A DNA stretch of 13,901 bases from B1 sp964355075 (GCA_964355075.1 CAYHCF010000051.1:1-13901); one strand, 5' to 3'. Counted from the stretch's first letter, positions 1-7,049 are shown. The notes: generated by a model not told the origin, from the sequence alone. Numbers and translations: made by a program.

Positions 1-33
1 AAAAAGCCTTCACGAAAGTGAGGGCTTTTTTTT
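1..33. terminator. Bidirectional rho-independent terminator
   Basis: A 13-bp stem (AAAAAGCCTTCAC / GTGAGGGCTTTTT, one G-T wobble) closes on a GAAA tetraloop and is followed by further Ts at 31-33. The A-run on the left makes a U-tract on the minus strand as well, so it can stop transcription in both directions. It probably ends a plus-strand gene lying left of the window. It is also a back-up stop for the minus-strand tRNA unit. Confidence 0.8.
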
Positions 34-44
34 ATGCAAATTGC

Positions 45-117
45 GTCCCGAAATACCCAGGAATCCCGACCCATCGGGAGTCATTGCCAAGTCTTTCGGA
101 CAACTCGCGAGTTGTCC
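45..117. repeat. Cluster of palindromes, REP-like
   Basis: Three dyads are packed together. GTCCCGAAA (45-53) can pair with TTTCGGAC (94-101) with one bulged base. Inside that, TCCCGA (64-69) pairs with TCGGGA (74-79) around a CCCA loop. GGACAACTCGCGAGTTGTCC (98-117) is a perfect 20-bp palindrome sharing its first bases with the outer stem. No T-run follows, so these do not look like terminators. The rest of the non-coding stretch 118-262 shows only a weak GAGC/GCTC dyad (171-186) and no ORF I would support. Confidence 0.55.
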
Positions 118-262
118 TTACAAAACATCCTTTTAAATTCTAAAGTGTAAGATCGAACCTGCCTTCGCGAGCATTTTTAGGCTCGGGGAAAAATCAGCAC
201 TATTTTGAAGCTTTTGCTTTCACCCGAATATTTCAAGAGTGAGTGTCAGTGCGAGAGTGAAG

Positions 263-315
263 AAAAAATCAGAGTGATTGTGTCCGCTCTCGCTCCCACT
301 CTCGCTCTGATTTTT
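263..315 (-). terminator. Terminator of the tRNA-Met transcript
   Basis: Read on the minus strand just beyond the tRNA 3' end, AAAAATCAGAGCGA pairs with TCACTCTGATTTTT (one wobble), extended by a few further pairs (GTG/CAC), around a loop of roughly 14-20 nt rich in GAGAGCG. The distal arm ends in TTTTTT. The stem starts 2 nt after the mature tRNA end, so it also marks where 3' trimming would occur. Confidence 0.7.
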
Positions 316-316
316 G

Positions 317-390
317 TAGCGGGGAGCAGACTTGAACTGCCTACCTCAGGGTTATGAATCCTGTGCTCTAACCAGATGAGCTACCCCGCC
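317..390 (-). tRNA. tRNA-Met (anticodon CAU)
   Basis: A complete 74-nt cloverleaf can be drawn on the minus strand. The acceptor stem is GGCGGGG/CCCCGCT (first pair G-U), the D-stem GCTC/GAGC, and the anticodon stem CAGGA/CCCTG (innermost A-C mismatch) with loop TTCATAA. The T-arm is GGCAG/CTGCT with loop TTCAAGT. A73 is the discriminator base and CCA is not encoded. The anticodon CAU could mean elongator Met, initiator Met or lysidine-modified Ile. There is no C1-A72 mismatch, so it is not an initiator; the GGATTCATAA anticodon arm fits elongator Met in related bacteria. A terminator hairpin follows directly (263-315). Confidence 0.92.
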
Positions 391-436
391 AAAATTTCGA
401 TTTTTATTAAGCAGAATCGAACTGCCGCCCCGAACG

Positions 437-517
437 CTAACGATCCCGATAATTATCTGAAGGGATGCCACGCCTTTTTTTCTCACCCAGCATTAGCGAA
501 GGTGATTTTTTGGGCAT
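437..517 (-). CDS. Candidate 26-residue basic small protein
   Basis: This minus-strand ORF runs from ATG at 515-517 to TAG at 437-439. It encodes 26 residues starting MPKKSPSLML, with a basic middle (GEKKRRG) and ending PSDNYRDR. An in-frame TTG at 524-526 would add three residues (MSP) and lies about 9 nt after an AGGAG sequence at 536-540, so it may be the real start. A TATCTTCG -7 box lies just upstream (550-557), and tRNA-Met follows 46 nt downstream on the same strand, so the two could share a transcript. I do not recognise the peptide. It has no signal peptide or hydrophobic segment. Short ORFs arise by chance, so the call rests on promoter, ribosome-binding site and position. Confidence 0.35.
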   Translation of the reverse strand: MPKKSPSLMLGEKKRRGIPSDNYRDR

Positions 518-549
518 CGGACTCAATTTTCTTTCTCCTAAAAGGGCTG

Positions 550-557
550 CGAAGATA
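550..557 (-). promoter_or_regulatory. Putative -7 box for the small ORF/tRNA unit
   Basis: The minus strand reads TATCTTCG, one base from the Bacteroidota sigma-ABfr -7 consensus TAnnTTTG, followed by GC-rich CAGCCC, as is common at transcription starts in this phylum. I see no TTG at the expected -33 distance; an A/T-rich T-run is there instead. Transcription would start around 543-545 and run through the small ORF and tRNA-Met to the terminator at 263-315. Confidence 0.4.
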
Positions 558-661
558 AAAAAAATCAGCTTCATAAAAAATATTATTTGCATATACCCGT
601 AGCTAGGGAATGAAAGCAGTTCGTTCCTTCATAAAAGTATACGAATAACGATTTACCCCTT

Positions 662-1513
662 TTATTTTAAAGAGACCAATCGGAAGCCCATGCGGCTGCT
701 ACGGAAGCCAGGAGTTGATTTATTTCGGTCGGCAGTGCGACAGTTAAAGGCAAGATTGAGCCAGCTGCCTCCCCGAAATACGCGGTCTGATCCGGTTAAA
801 GGCCCTTTAGGATTTGTTTGTGCCGATAATGGATATGCTCCATAAAAATCGCTGCACCATTCCCAAACGTTACCATGCATATCAAACAAACCATAAGTAT
901 TGGCCGCAAAACTTCCAATAGCCAAAGTTCTTTGTCTGTCAATTCCTTTTGCATTGTTGTTATAGGCGTAATTGCCATTATAATTTGCCTGGGCAGTACT
1001 CAGGTTATTGCCTGTATTAAAAGCAGTGGTGGTTCCGGCTCTGCAGGCATATTCCCATTCAGCTTCCGTTGGTAGGCGACAACCCATCCAATCAGCAAAG
1101 GCTTTGGCATCATAGTAACTTACATTAATTACCGGACGTTTACCTCTTCCCCAACCTGCATCGTTTGGTTTGCTTCGGCTGGTAGATTCACAAAATAAAT
1201 CATATTGCTCAAAGGTAACTTCGTACATGCCCATCCGAAAGGCACTCAAGGTAACCTGATGTTGGGTTTCATCAATACTCCGGTCAACTTCATCATTGGG
1301 ACTGCCCATGGTAAAGGTACCGGCAGGGATGTCAACCCAGACAATAACAGGCTTAATCACATTAATTTCCTTTTCTTTCCAGATGCCATTGCTATATATT
1401 ATGATGGTTTTGCCATTCTGAAGTTTCACTTCCTGAACCTTTTTTGGTTGTTTTTGAGCAGAAAGAGAAATTGAACAAATAACCCATATTAAGAGTATTA
1501 TTGCTTTTTTCAT
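662..1513 (-). CDS. Secreted SUMF1-domain protein (FGE-like fold, probably not an FGE)
   Basis: The 283-residue product has an N-terminal signal peptide (residues 1-20, MKKAIILLIWVICSISLSAQ). A short region follows with LQNGKTIIIYSNGIWK (31-46), then a formylglycine-generating-enzyme/SUMF1 domain over about 58-281. Hallmarks are IPAGTFTMGSP (62-72), RLPTEAEWEYACRAG (146-160), YGLFDMHGNVWEWC (207-220), FRGGSW (246-251) and the terminal MGFRLV (275-280). True FGEs carry a redox cysteine pair near the C-terminus. Here the equivalent segment (GGSWLNLAFNCRTADR) has a single Cys258 that does not align with either, so sulfatase activation is unlikely. Such domains in this phylum are often structural or binding modules of envelope proteins, for example in GldJ/GldK. 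No sulfatase gene is nearby. The start is fixed by the signal peptide. The exact role is unknown. Confidence 0.85.
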   Translation of the reverse strand: MKKAIILLIWVICSISLSAQKQPKKVQEVKLQNGKTIIIYSNGIWKEKEINVIKPVIVWVDIPAGTFTMGSPNDEVDRSIDETQHQVTLSAFRMGMYEVTFEQYDLFCESTSRSKPNDAGWGRGKRPVINVSYYDAKAFADWMGCRLPTEAEWEYACRAGTTTAFNTGNNLSTAQANYNGNYAYNNNAKGIDRQRTLAIGSFAANTYGLFDMHGNVWEWCSDFYGAYPLSAQTNPKGPLTGSDRVFRGGSWLNLAFNCRTADRNKSTPGFRSSRMGFRLVSLK

Positions 1514-1591
1514 ATTGTTTTGAGTTAGAAAATATCAGTTAGAAGAATTTATGATTATACAAGCACCAATCTTACTCTCTTAACCAAGTGG

Positions 1592-1622
1592 CGAAGGTAT
1601 ATTTATTTCTATATTTCACCAA
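1592..1622 (-). promoter_or_regulatory. Putative promoter of the SUMF1-domain gene
   Basis: On the minus strand TTG (1622-1620) is followed after 20 bp by TACCTTCG (1599-1592), close to the Bacteroidota pattern TTG-N19-TAnnTTTG. Transcription would start near 1585, leaving a leader of about 70 nt before the ATG at 1513. Confidence 0.45.
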
Positions 1623-1954
1623 TGTCAAAAATCATTTTATTTTAAAAAAATCAAATAGGGCGTATTACTTAATTGAGTAAGGGCTAAGGGACAAAAGTTG
1701 AACAATTTCAACTGAATATGAAATTAATATGCCGGATCAAAATTATGTGCTTAAATTTTCGAAGCGCTAGGTCATTTTCCGGTTATCATCAATCTGTCAT
1801 TTTTATTTGAATATTCAATTTAAAGCAACAAAATCAAATGTATCTGCGTTTTTGAAATATAAATCTCAAACCAATTTGTCCTGATAAATCTACTACACAC
1901 ATAATTTTCAACATAAGTGTTGCACATATTATGAACATTTTTATAAAATTGCGC
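1623..1954. other. A/T-rich non-coding gap between divergent genes
   Basis: This is the larger part of a 470-bp gap between the divergently transcribed SUMF1 and GH25 genes. It is A/T-rich and I see no supportable ORF or RNA. The one dyad is AGTTGAA/TTCAACT (1696-1702 and 1707-1713, loop CAAT), which could be a protein-binding site but has no further support. Confidence 0.5.
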
Positions 1955-1962
1955 TAACTTTG
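1955..1962 (+). promoter_or_regulatory. Putative -7 box of the GH25 gene
   Basis: TAACTTTG is a full match to the Bacteroidota -7 consensus TAnnTTTG and lies 21 bp before the ATG at 1984. No TTG is present at the usual -33 spacing. The implied leader is only about 10-15 nt long and has no Shine-Dalgarno sequence, which is normal in this phylum. Confidence 0.5.
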
Positions 1963-1983
1963 TGAGGTTTAATATTAATTTAA

Positions 1984-2760
1984 ATGAAAGCGAAAAAAGT
2001 TTTAGTAGGAGGAATAACAATAGCATTGGTAGCTTTGGCTACCTTGGTGCTAGTGGGCTATCCGCCTTCCAAGGCCGACAGCTTTTCTGTAAAAAAGTCT
2101 GTTAACCTCAGTTTCCCCGGTTTCGGAATTTGGCTTCCTCCCGATTATGAAGTTCATGGCATTGACATATCCAAACATCAGGGACGAATAAATTTTGAAT
2201 CGGTTTGTGAGCAAACCTCAAATGATGTCGGTATCAGCTTTATTTTTATGAAAGCCACTGAAGGAATCTCAATTAAGGATAAAATGTTTCATGAAAACTG
2301 GAAACAGGCAGAGAAAGAAAATATGCTTCGTGGCGCTTACCACTTCTTTCGTTCACATTTAACTCCTGAACAACAATTTGCGCTATTTAAAAGTCAGGTA
2401 ACCCTGGTAAGAGAAGATTTGCCGCCAGTGCTCGATGTTGAAATCAGGGGTAGTTGTTCTCCAGCCCGTCTGAAAAGAAATGTGAAACGATGGTTGGAAT
2501 TGGCTGAAAGACATTATGGGGTTACTCCTATTCTTTATACAAGTTACTCGTTTTACAAACATTACTTTAGTGGAAGAGAATTTAACAGATATCCGTTGTG
2601 GATTGCGCATTATGCCACTGATGATTTAAACAGATTAACCACCAATTGGGATTTTTGGCAACACAGTGAGGCAGGAAGAGTTAATGGAATAAAAGGTGGT
2701 GTTGATTTTAATGTTTATAAAGGCAACTTTAACGAATTACTCAGATTATGTAAGAAATAA
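1984..2760 (+). CDS. GH25 (Chalaropsis-type) lysozyme-like protein
   Basis: The 258-residue product has a basic start and a hydrophobic segment at about 6-26, acting as signal peptide or membrane anchor. A glycoside hydrolase family 25 domain follows over about 57-255. Family 25 enzymes cut the beta-1,4 bond between N-acetylmuramic acid and N-acetylglucosamine in peptidoglycan. Visible hallmarks are HGIDISKHQG (58-67, catalytic-site Asp61), FMKATEG (88-94), RGAYHFF (116-122), PPVLDVE (147-153, Asp151 and the likely acid Glu153), WDFWQHS (222-228) and the closing GVDFNVYKG (239-247). The active-site residues all appear present. The gene stands alone with a -7 box upstream and a strong terminator 1 nt after its stop codon. 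Likely roles are envelope remodelling or attack on other bacteria; the sequence does not decide between them. Confidence 0.9.
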   Translation: MKAKKVLVGGITIALVALATLVLVGYPPSKADSFSVKKSVNLSFPGFGIWLPPDYEVHGIDISKHQGRINFESVCEQTSNDVGISFIFMKATEGISIKDKMFHENWKQAEKENMLRGAYHFFRSHLTPEQQFALFKSQVTLVREDLPPVLDVEIRGSCSPARLKRNVKRWLELAERHYGVTPILYTSYSFYKHYFSGREFNRYPLWIAHYATDDLNRLTTNWDFWQHSEAGRVNGIKGGVDFNVYKGNFNELLRLCKK

Positions 2761-2790
2761 CAAAAAAGCCTCTGTCCGGAGGCTTTTTTG
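2761..2790 (+). terminator. Rho-independent terminator after the GH25 gene
   Basis: The stem CAAAAAAGCCTC / GAGGCTTTTTTG (12 bp) closes on a 6-nt loop (TGTCCG) and starts immediately after the TAA of the lysozyme gene. It is symmetrical enough to work in both directions. It leaves just 27 bp before the next plus-strand gene. Confidence 0.85.
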
Positions 2791-2817
2791 TTTAATATCA
2801 CCTGCAAAAAAAACTGA

Positions 2818-4482
2818 GTGCATACTTTACTAGCAACGCTAAATTCAAAATATATTCATACCAATCTGGCTATACGCCTGTTGGCTGAACTCAACAAGGA
2901 TGAAAAAAAATTGAGTTGGGAAGAATTTACGATAAAAGAGCCAAAGGAGCAGGTCGCTCAAAAGTGTTCTCAATTCGATTTGGTTGCTTTTAGCTGTTAT
3001 ATCTGGAATATTACCCAAATCCTTGAAGTGTGCCGATTAATAAAAGTCATCAACCCCAAAATAATGATTTTATTGGGTGGGCCTGAAGTGAGTTATGAAT
3101 ATGAGCATGTAATTAATTTATCTGAAGTTGATTACATCATAATGGGAGAAGGGGAAACTCCATTTCGTGAATTTTTGAAATCCTATCCTGATGTCTCTAA
3201 AGTGCCAAGCCTGATTTGGAAAGAGAAAGGCAAAATCAGGTTGAATGCTCCAGCGCCTCTATTCGAGTTGGAGAACTTTAAATCGATAAATCCTTATAAA
3301 AATGAGGAAACTTCATCCTTAGTTAATAAAATATTATATATAGAAACCTCGCGCGGCTGTCCTTATAAATGTGAGTTCTGCTTAGCCAGTTTAGATAATA
3401 AGGTTCGGTATTTTCCCATGGAAACCATCAAAGAAAACCTTCTCTATTTAATGAAAAATGGCAAGGTGATTAAATTTTTAGACAGAACCTTTAACGTCAA
3501 AAAGGATTTTACCATTGAAATATTTAAATTTATTCTTGACCATCACCATCCACAAAATATTTTTCAGTTTGAGATTACGGCAGATATTGTACATCCGGAT
3601 ATTGTTCAGTTTATACAGGATCATGTTCCGAAAGGCCTGTTTCGATTTGAAATTGGAATTCAAACGGTAAACCAGAAGGCCAACCTGGAAGTTAGTAGAA
3701 AGCAGGATTTCGAAAAAACAAAAAGCATTATTCACCTGTTATCTGAGAAGGTTGATATTCATCTTGATTTAATTGTGGGTTTACCGTTTGATTATTTTGC
3801 CGATGTTAAATACAGCTTTGAAGAAGTATTTAAATTGTTCGCTCCCGAATTACAATTAGGATTTCTTAAGTTTTTAAAAGGTACTCCGCTCAGAGAAAAA
3901 CATAATCAACATAATTTTGTGTTTGACTCAAATCCACCATATCAAATCCTGGAAAGCAAGTACTTAACGAAGGCTGAATTGGATCAGATAGTAATTTTGG
4001 AAAATGCTTTGGAAATTTATTGGAATAAAGGAATGGCAAAAAATACCCTTAAATATGTGACTAAAAAGTATGGAATTTTTGATTTTTTAATGTCACTTGG
4101 AGAGGATTTTGGATCAAAACGAGAATTTCACAAATATGAACTGGTTGATGTTTTTGAGATCCTTTACCAATTTGTTACATTAAATTATCCAAATGATATC
4201 ATTGTAAAAGAATTAATCGCAATTGATTATTTCCTCCATTTTAAAATTAAACCTAAATCCCTTTTTATTACAGAAATGGATCGGATCAAAAAGTATCAGT
4301 TAATTAATGAATTGAAACTTAACCACCACCAATTTCGATTTATTATTTTCCCGATAAACTTCGATTTTGAGAATTTTACTGAAAATAATTCCATTGTAAT
4401 TGAAAAACAAAACCTCATCATTCAGTACAATGGAATATCCAAACCAATATTTTATCAGCAATCGGTTCAGCTTAACAATTAG
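2818..4482 (+). CDS. B12-binding-domain radical SAM protein with DUF4080-type C-terminus
   Basis: The 554-residue product is a cytoplasmic radical SAM enzyme. An N-terminal cobalamin-binding-like domain (1-140) opens with the family signature LNSKYIHTNLAIRLL (8-22) and carries LVAFSCYIWN (55-64), LGGPEVS (86-92) and MGEGETPF (109-116). The classical DxHxxG cobalamin ligand motif is not visible. The radical SAM domain (about 170-390) holds the iron-sulfur motif CPYKCEFC with Cys181, Cys185 and Cys188. The C-terminus (about 390-550) matches the region called DUF4080 in this family. GTG at 2818 must be the earliest start because TGA stands directly before it, and the family signature then begins at the usual distance. 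The substrate is unknown; relatives do methylations or cyclisations. It starts 27 bp after the GH25 terminator and ends 11 bp from the convergent S9 peptidase gene. Confidence 0.85.
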   Translation: MHTLLATLNSKYIHTNLAIRLLAELNKDEKKLSWEEFTIKEPKEQVAQKCSQFDLVAFSCYIWNITQILEVCRLIKVINPKIMILLGGPEVSYEYEHVINLSEVDYIIMGEGETPFREFLKSYPDVSKVPSLIWKEKGKIRLNAPAPLFELENFKSINPYKNEETSSLVNKILYIETSRGCPYKCEFCLASLDNKVRYFPMETIKENLLYLMKNGKVIKFLDRTFNVKKDFTIEIFKFILDHHHPQNIFQFEITADIVHPDIVQFIQDHVPKGLFRFEIGIQTVNQKANLEVSRKQDFEKTKSIIHLLSEKVDIHLDLIVGLPFDYFADVKYSFEEVFKLFAPELQLGFLKFLKGTPLREKHNQHNFVFDSNPPYQILESKYLTKAELDQIVILENALEIYWNKGMAKNTLKYVTKKYGIFDFLMSLGEDFGSKREFHKYELVDVFEILYQFVTLNYPNDIIVKELIAIDYFLHFKIKPKSLFITEMDRIKKYQLINELKLNHHQFRFIIFPINFDFENFTENNSIVIEKQNLIIQYNGISKPIFYQQSVQLNN

Positions 4483-4493
4483 TGAGGTATTTC

Positions 4494-6725
4494 TTAAAGA
4501 TTGTCTTTAAAGTACTGGGTGATTTTCTTCATTAGGTGTACCCGGTCCTGCCCCATAACATTGTGTGCATGGCCCGGATAAACAAAATAATCTACCAAAA
4601 TACCTTCATCAATACATTTTTTTATGTATGTCAGGGTATGTTGCCATAAAACAGTATCATCATTTGTACCATGGATCAACAGTAATTTCCCTTTCAAGTT
4701 TTTAACATAATTGGTTAAGTCGGCTTCTTTATAACCTTCAGGATTTTCCTGCGGCATATCCATATACCGTTCGGTATACATTATTTCATACATCCGCCAG
4801 TCAATTACAGCTCCACCAGCAACACCCACCTTAAAAACATCTGGAGTCTTTGTCATGAGAGAAGTACTCATAAAACCGCCATAACTCCAACCAAAAACAC
4901 CTAATCTGTTTGGGTCAACATATTTTAAGCTTTTTAAATACCCAACTCCGGCCAATTGATCTTCTACCTCCAATTTCCCAAGATGCCTAAAGATTGCATT
5001 TTCAAATTCGAAACCACGGTTCATGCTTCCGCGGTTATCCAGTGTAAAAGTAATATATCCCTGTTGTGCCATCATGTAAAGCCACATATCTGATCCTCCA
5101 AGCCAACTGTTTGTAACCATTTGAGCATGCGGACCCCCATAGACGTATACAACGACAGGATACTTTTTAGTAGAATCAAAATTAGCTGGCAAAATCAAGC
5201 GGCAATTTAATTTTACCTGTTTATCGGTGGAATTTATTTGAAACAATTTAATCGTGCAGGCTTTGTAATCACTCAGGGGATTGATTGCATTTAAAAGCAG
5301 GGATATTTCTTTCCCTTTGGTATCAAACAAACTTATTCGTCGGGGTATGCTTGTACTACTTATTTGGTCTAAGGCGTATATTCCAGTTTCGGAGATTAAT
5401 GTATTATGTTGCCCTTCCAAACCATTAATTACTGACGATTTGAGCGTTTTTAGATCTAACCTATAGGCCATTTTACTCAAGCCATCTTCACTGGTAGCAT
5501 TATAAAAAAGAACAGTTCCTTTGGGGTCGAACCCTAAAATATCAGTAATTGAGTTATTGCCCTTAGTAAGTTGTTTTATCAATTCACCTCTTCCATTATA
5601 GAGATAAAGATGGTTGAAACCGTCTCTTTTACTGAACCAAATGAATTTTGAAGGATCGTTTTTCAAAAAAAGCATAGGTTTTTCCGGTTCAACATATTTA
5701 GGGTGTGTTTCTGTAAAAAGGGTTTTAATAAATTCTCCGGTTAACCCATCATACATATTTAGGGTCATCTCATTTTGAGCCCTGTTTAAAATAGAAATAT
5801 AAATATAGTCTTCATTTAAACTCCAGGCTATATTGGTGAGATACTCTTCTTTATCACCGGTGGTTCGAACCTCAATATTTCTTTTTTTCTCAAAATCATA
5901 TAAATACAAACGGGCTTCATGACTTTTATTACCGGCCATTGGATATTTTATTGACTCAACCGAACTGGGTGTACTCAGTTTAATATGATTGGTATCATTG
6001 GCTTTAATATTCATTAACCGATAATCGGTAACCATCATCTCATACAATTTGTAGTAGGCTATTTTATTGCCTTTTGGGCTGAAAAAAGTTCCCTTTGTAA
6101 TACCAAATTCGTTGCGATGTACAGCTTTACCATTCACGATGCCCGTAGTGCCATCGGTAGTTATCATATCTTTTTTGCTAATAAAATCTCCATTATCACT
6201 TGTAACGGATTCATCCAGAGGGGAGGCATTTTGTTTAACAAATAAGTTTTCTCTGATGTTATAGGCCAATTTATTAGTTATAGGTTCAAAATCAAGGTTT
6301 TCTGCATCTTTCGGGGCTTTTGCCAAAAGATTTATTTTTTTGCTGTTCAGGTTAAAGAAATAGTATCCATTATCATAAAAAAAACGAAATGCCAGTGGAT
6401 TAATCCAGGTAATTGATGGAAACCAGGTAACACTTTTTTCATTTGGCAACAAATTTTTCAGGGCTACGGCAAAATCATCCATTCCAAGAATGGAATCGCG
6501 CTTTAATGACAATGCATCCTGAACAATCAAAATATCTTTTCCGTCTTTTTTCCCAACATAACTAAACAGGTTGCTTGTAGGAATCCATTGCAATTGTGAT
6601 AGTCGTTCAGGCACTAAGGTGCTTCGTTGTTTTAATACGGCATCCTCCACACTTAACAATTTTTGTTGGGCTGAACCGACAAAATGATTCAGGATCAATA
6701 GAAAAAGAAACACGCGTTTTTTCAT
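4494..6725 (-). CDS. DPP-IV-like S9 family serine peptidase, exported
   Basis: The product is 743 residues from the chosen start at 6725. A longer ATG at 6761 would put 12 polar residues in front of an otherwise clean signal peptide (MKKRVFLFLLILNHFVGSAQ), so I prefer the shorter form. The N-terminal half (about 40-480) is a DPP-IV-type beta-propeller; the C-terminal half (about 500-743) is an alpha/beta hydrolase. Using the short start, the catalytic triad is Ser614 (GWSYGG), Asp689 or Asp690 (HGTNDD) and His719 or His721 (YPGHAHNV). TLDNRGS (561-567) and YVYGGPHAQ (527-535) are family landmarks. The propeller motif VHRNEFGI keeps one Glu where classical DPP-IV has a Glu pair that binds the peptide N-terminus, so strict dipeptidyl-peptidase activity is not assured. 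It is likely periplasmic or envelope-associated and used for oligopeptide breakdown. It stands alone and converges on the radical SAM gene. Confidence 0.9.
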   Translation of the reverse strand: MKKRVFLFLLILNHFVGSAQQKLLSVEDAVLKQRSTLVPERLSQLQWIPTSNLFSYVGKKDGKDILIVQDALSLKRDSILGMDDFAVALKNLLPNEKSVTWFPSITWINPLAFRFFYDNGYYFFNLNSKKINLLAKAPKDAENLDFEPITNKLAYNIRENLFVKQNASPLDESVTSDNGDFISKKDMITTDGTTGIVNGKAVHRNEFGITKGTFFSPKGNKIAYYKLYEMMVTDYRLMNIKANDTNHIKLSTPSSVESIKYPMAGNKSHEARLYLYDFEKKRNIEVRTTGDKEEYLTNIAWSLNEDYIYISILNRAQNEMTLNMYDGLTGEFIKTLFTETHPKYVEPEKPMLFLKNDPSKFIWFSKRDGFNHLYLYNGRGELIKQLTKGNNSITDILGFDPKGTVLFYNATSEDGLSKMAYRLDLKTLKSSVINGLEGQHNTLISETGIYALDQISSTSIPRRISLFDTKGKEISLLLNAINPLSDYKACTIKLFQINSTDKQVKLNCRLILPANFDSTKKYPVVVYVYGGPHAQMVTNSWLGGSDMWLYMMAQQGYITFTLDNRGSMNRGFEFENAIFRHLGKLEVEDQLAGVGYLKSLKYVDPNRLGVFGWSYGGFMSTSLMTKTPDVFKVGVAGGAVIDWRMYEIMYTERYMDMPQENPEGYKEADLTNYVKNLKGKLLLIHGTNDDTVLWQHTLTYIKKCIDEGILVDYFVYPGHAHNVMGQDRVHLMKKITQYFKDNL

Positions 6726-6803
6726 AAATATATTATTTAGCATAAGATGATTTTGGATCAACCTGAAACAATTTATACAAGAAACGGTGTAAATTTATAC
6801 ATT

Positions 6804-6887
6804 CCGATTAAGGTATTCAGTAATCGGTAGAAGAAAAGTAATCGGTATGGTTATTACCGATTACCGAATACCGAATACCGATTACCT
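6804..6887. repeat. Heptanucleotide repeat array with inverted copies
   Basis: Bases 6853-6887 are five consecutive 7-bp units of the form ATTACCG, ATTACCG, AATACCG, AATACCG, ATTACCT. Just upstream, 6804-6848 carries degenerate copies in the opposite orientation (GTAATCGGTA twice, GGTATTC once), so the block can fold: GTAATCGGTA (6838-6847) pairs with TTACCGATTAC. It lies in the 324-bp gap between the S9 peptidase and cytochrome peroxidase genes. The remainder of that gap holds the upstream region of the peptidase gene and the peroxidase terminator; I see no ORF in it. Related units recur at 9641-9784. Confidence 0.75.
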
Positions 6888-6994
6888 TTTCAGGTAAATT
6901 GCAGAATTTATCCCGTTTTCAGTATAGTTGAATAATTGGTTCAATAATAAGCGTTTTAAGCAAAGGTTTTAACTGCATTTGATAAATGGTCAAG

Positions 6995-7030
6995 AAAAAC
7001 CTTCAATGCCTTATAAACATTGAAGGTTTA
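6995..7030 (-). terminator. Terminator of the cytochrome c peroxidase gene
   Basis: On the minus strand AAACCTTCAATG (7029-7018) pairs with CATTGAAGGTTT (7008-6997) around a 9-nt loop, and the distal arm continues into TTTTTC. It begins 20 nt after the stop codon at 7050. Confidence 0.75.
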
Positions 7031-7049
7031 TATAATAAGAAAGCAATAA

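Noticed and set aside
376..558. Plus-strand 60-codon ORF
   Set aside because: It starts inside the tRNA-Met gene and runs antisense to the candidate small ORF and its -7 box; no domain or ribosome-binding site supports it.
607..627. Terminator for the SUMF1-domain gene
   Set aside because: GGAATGAA/TTCGTTCC forms a mismatched 8-bp stem, but no T-run follows on the minus strand.
1820..2026. Minus-strand 68-codon ORF rich in Leu and Phe
   Set aside because: It overlaps the start of the GH25 gene and its -7 box; its composition is what A/T-rich DNA gives by chance.
6726..6761. Longer start (ATG at 6761) for the S9 peptidase
   Set aside because: It would add 12 mostly polar residues before a standard signal peptide that begins at the ATG of 6723-6725.
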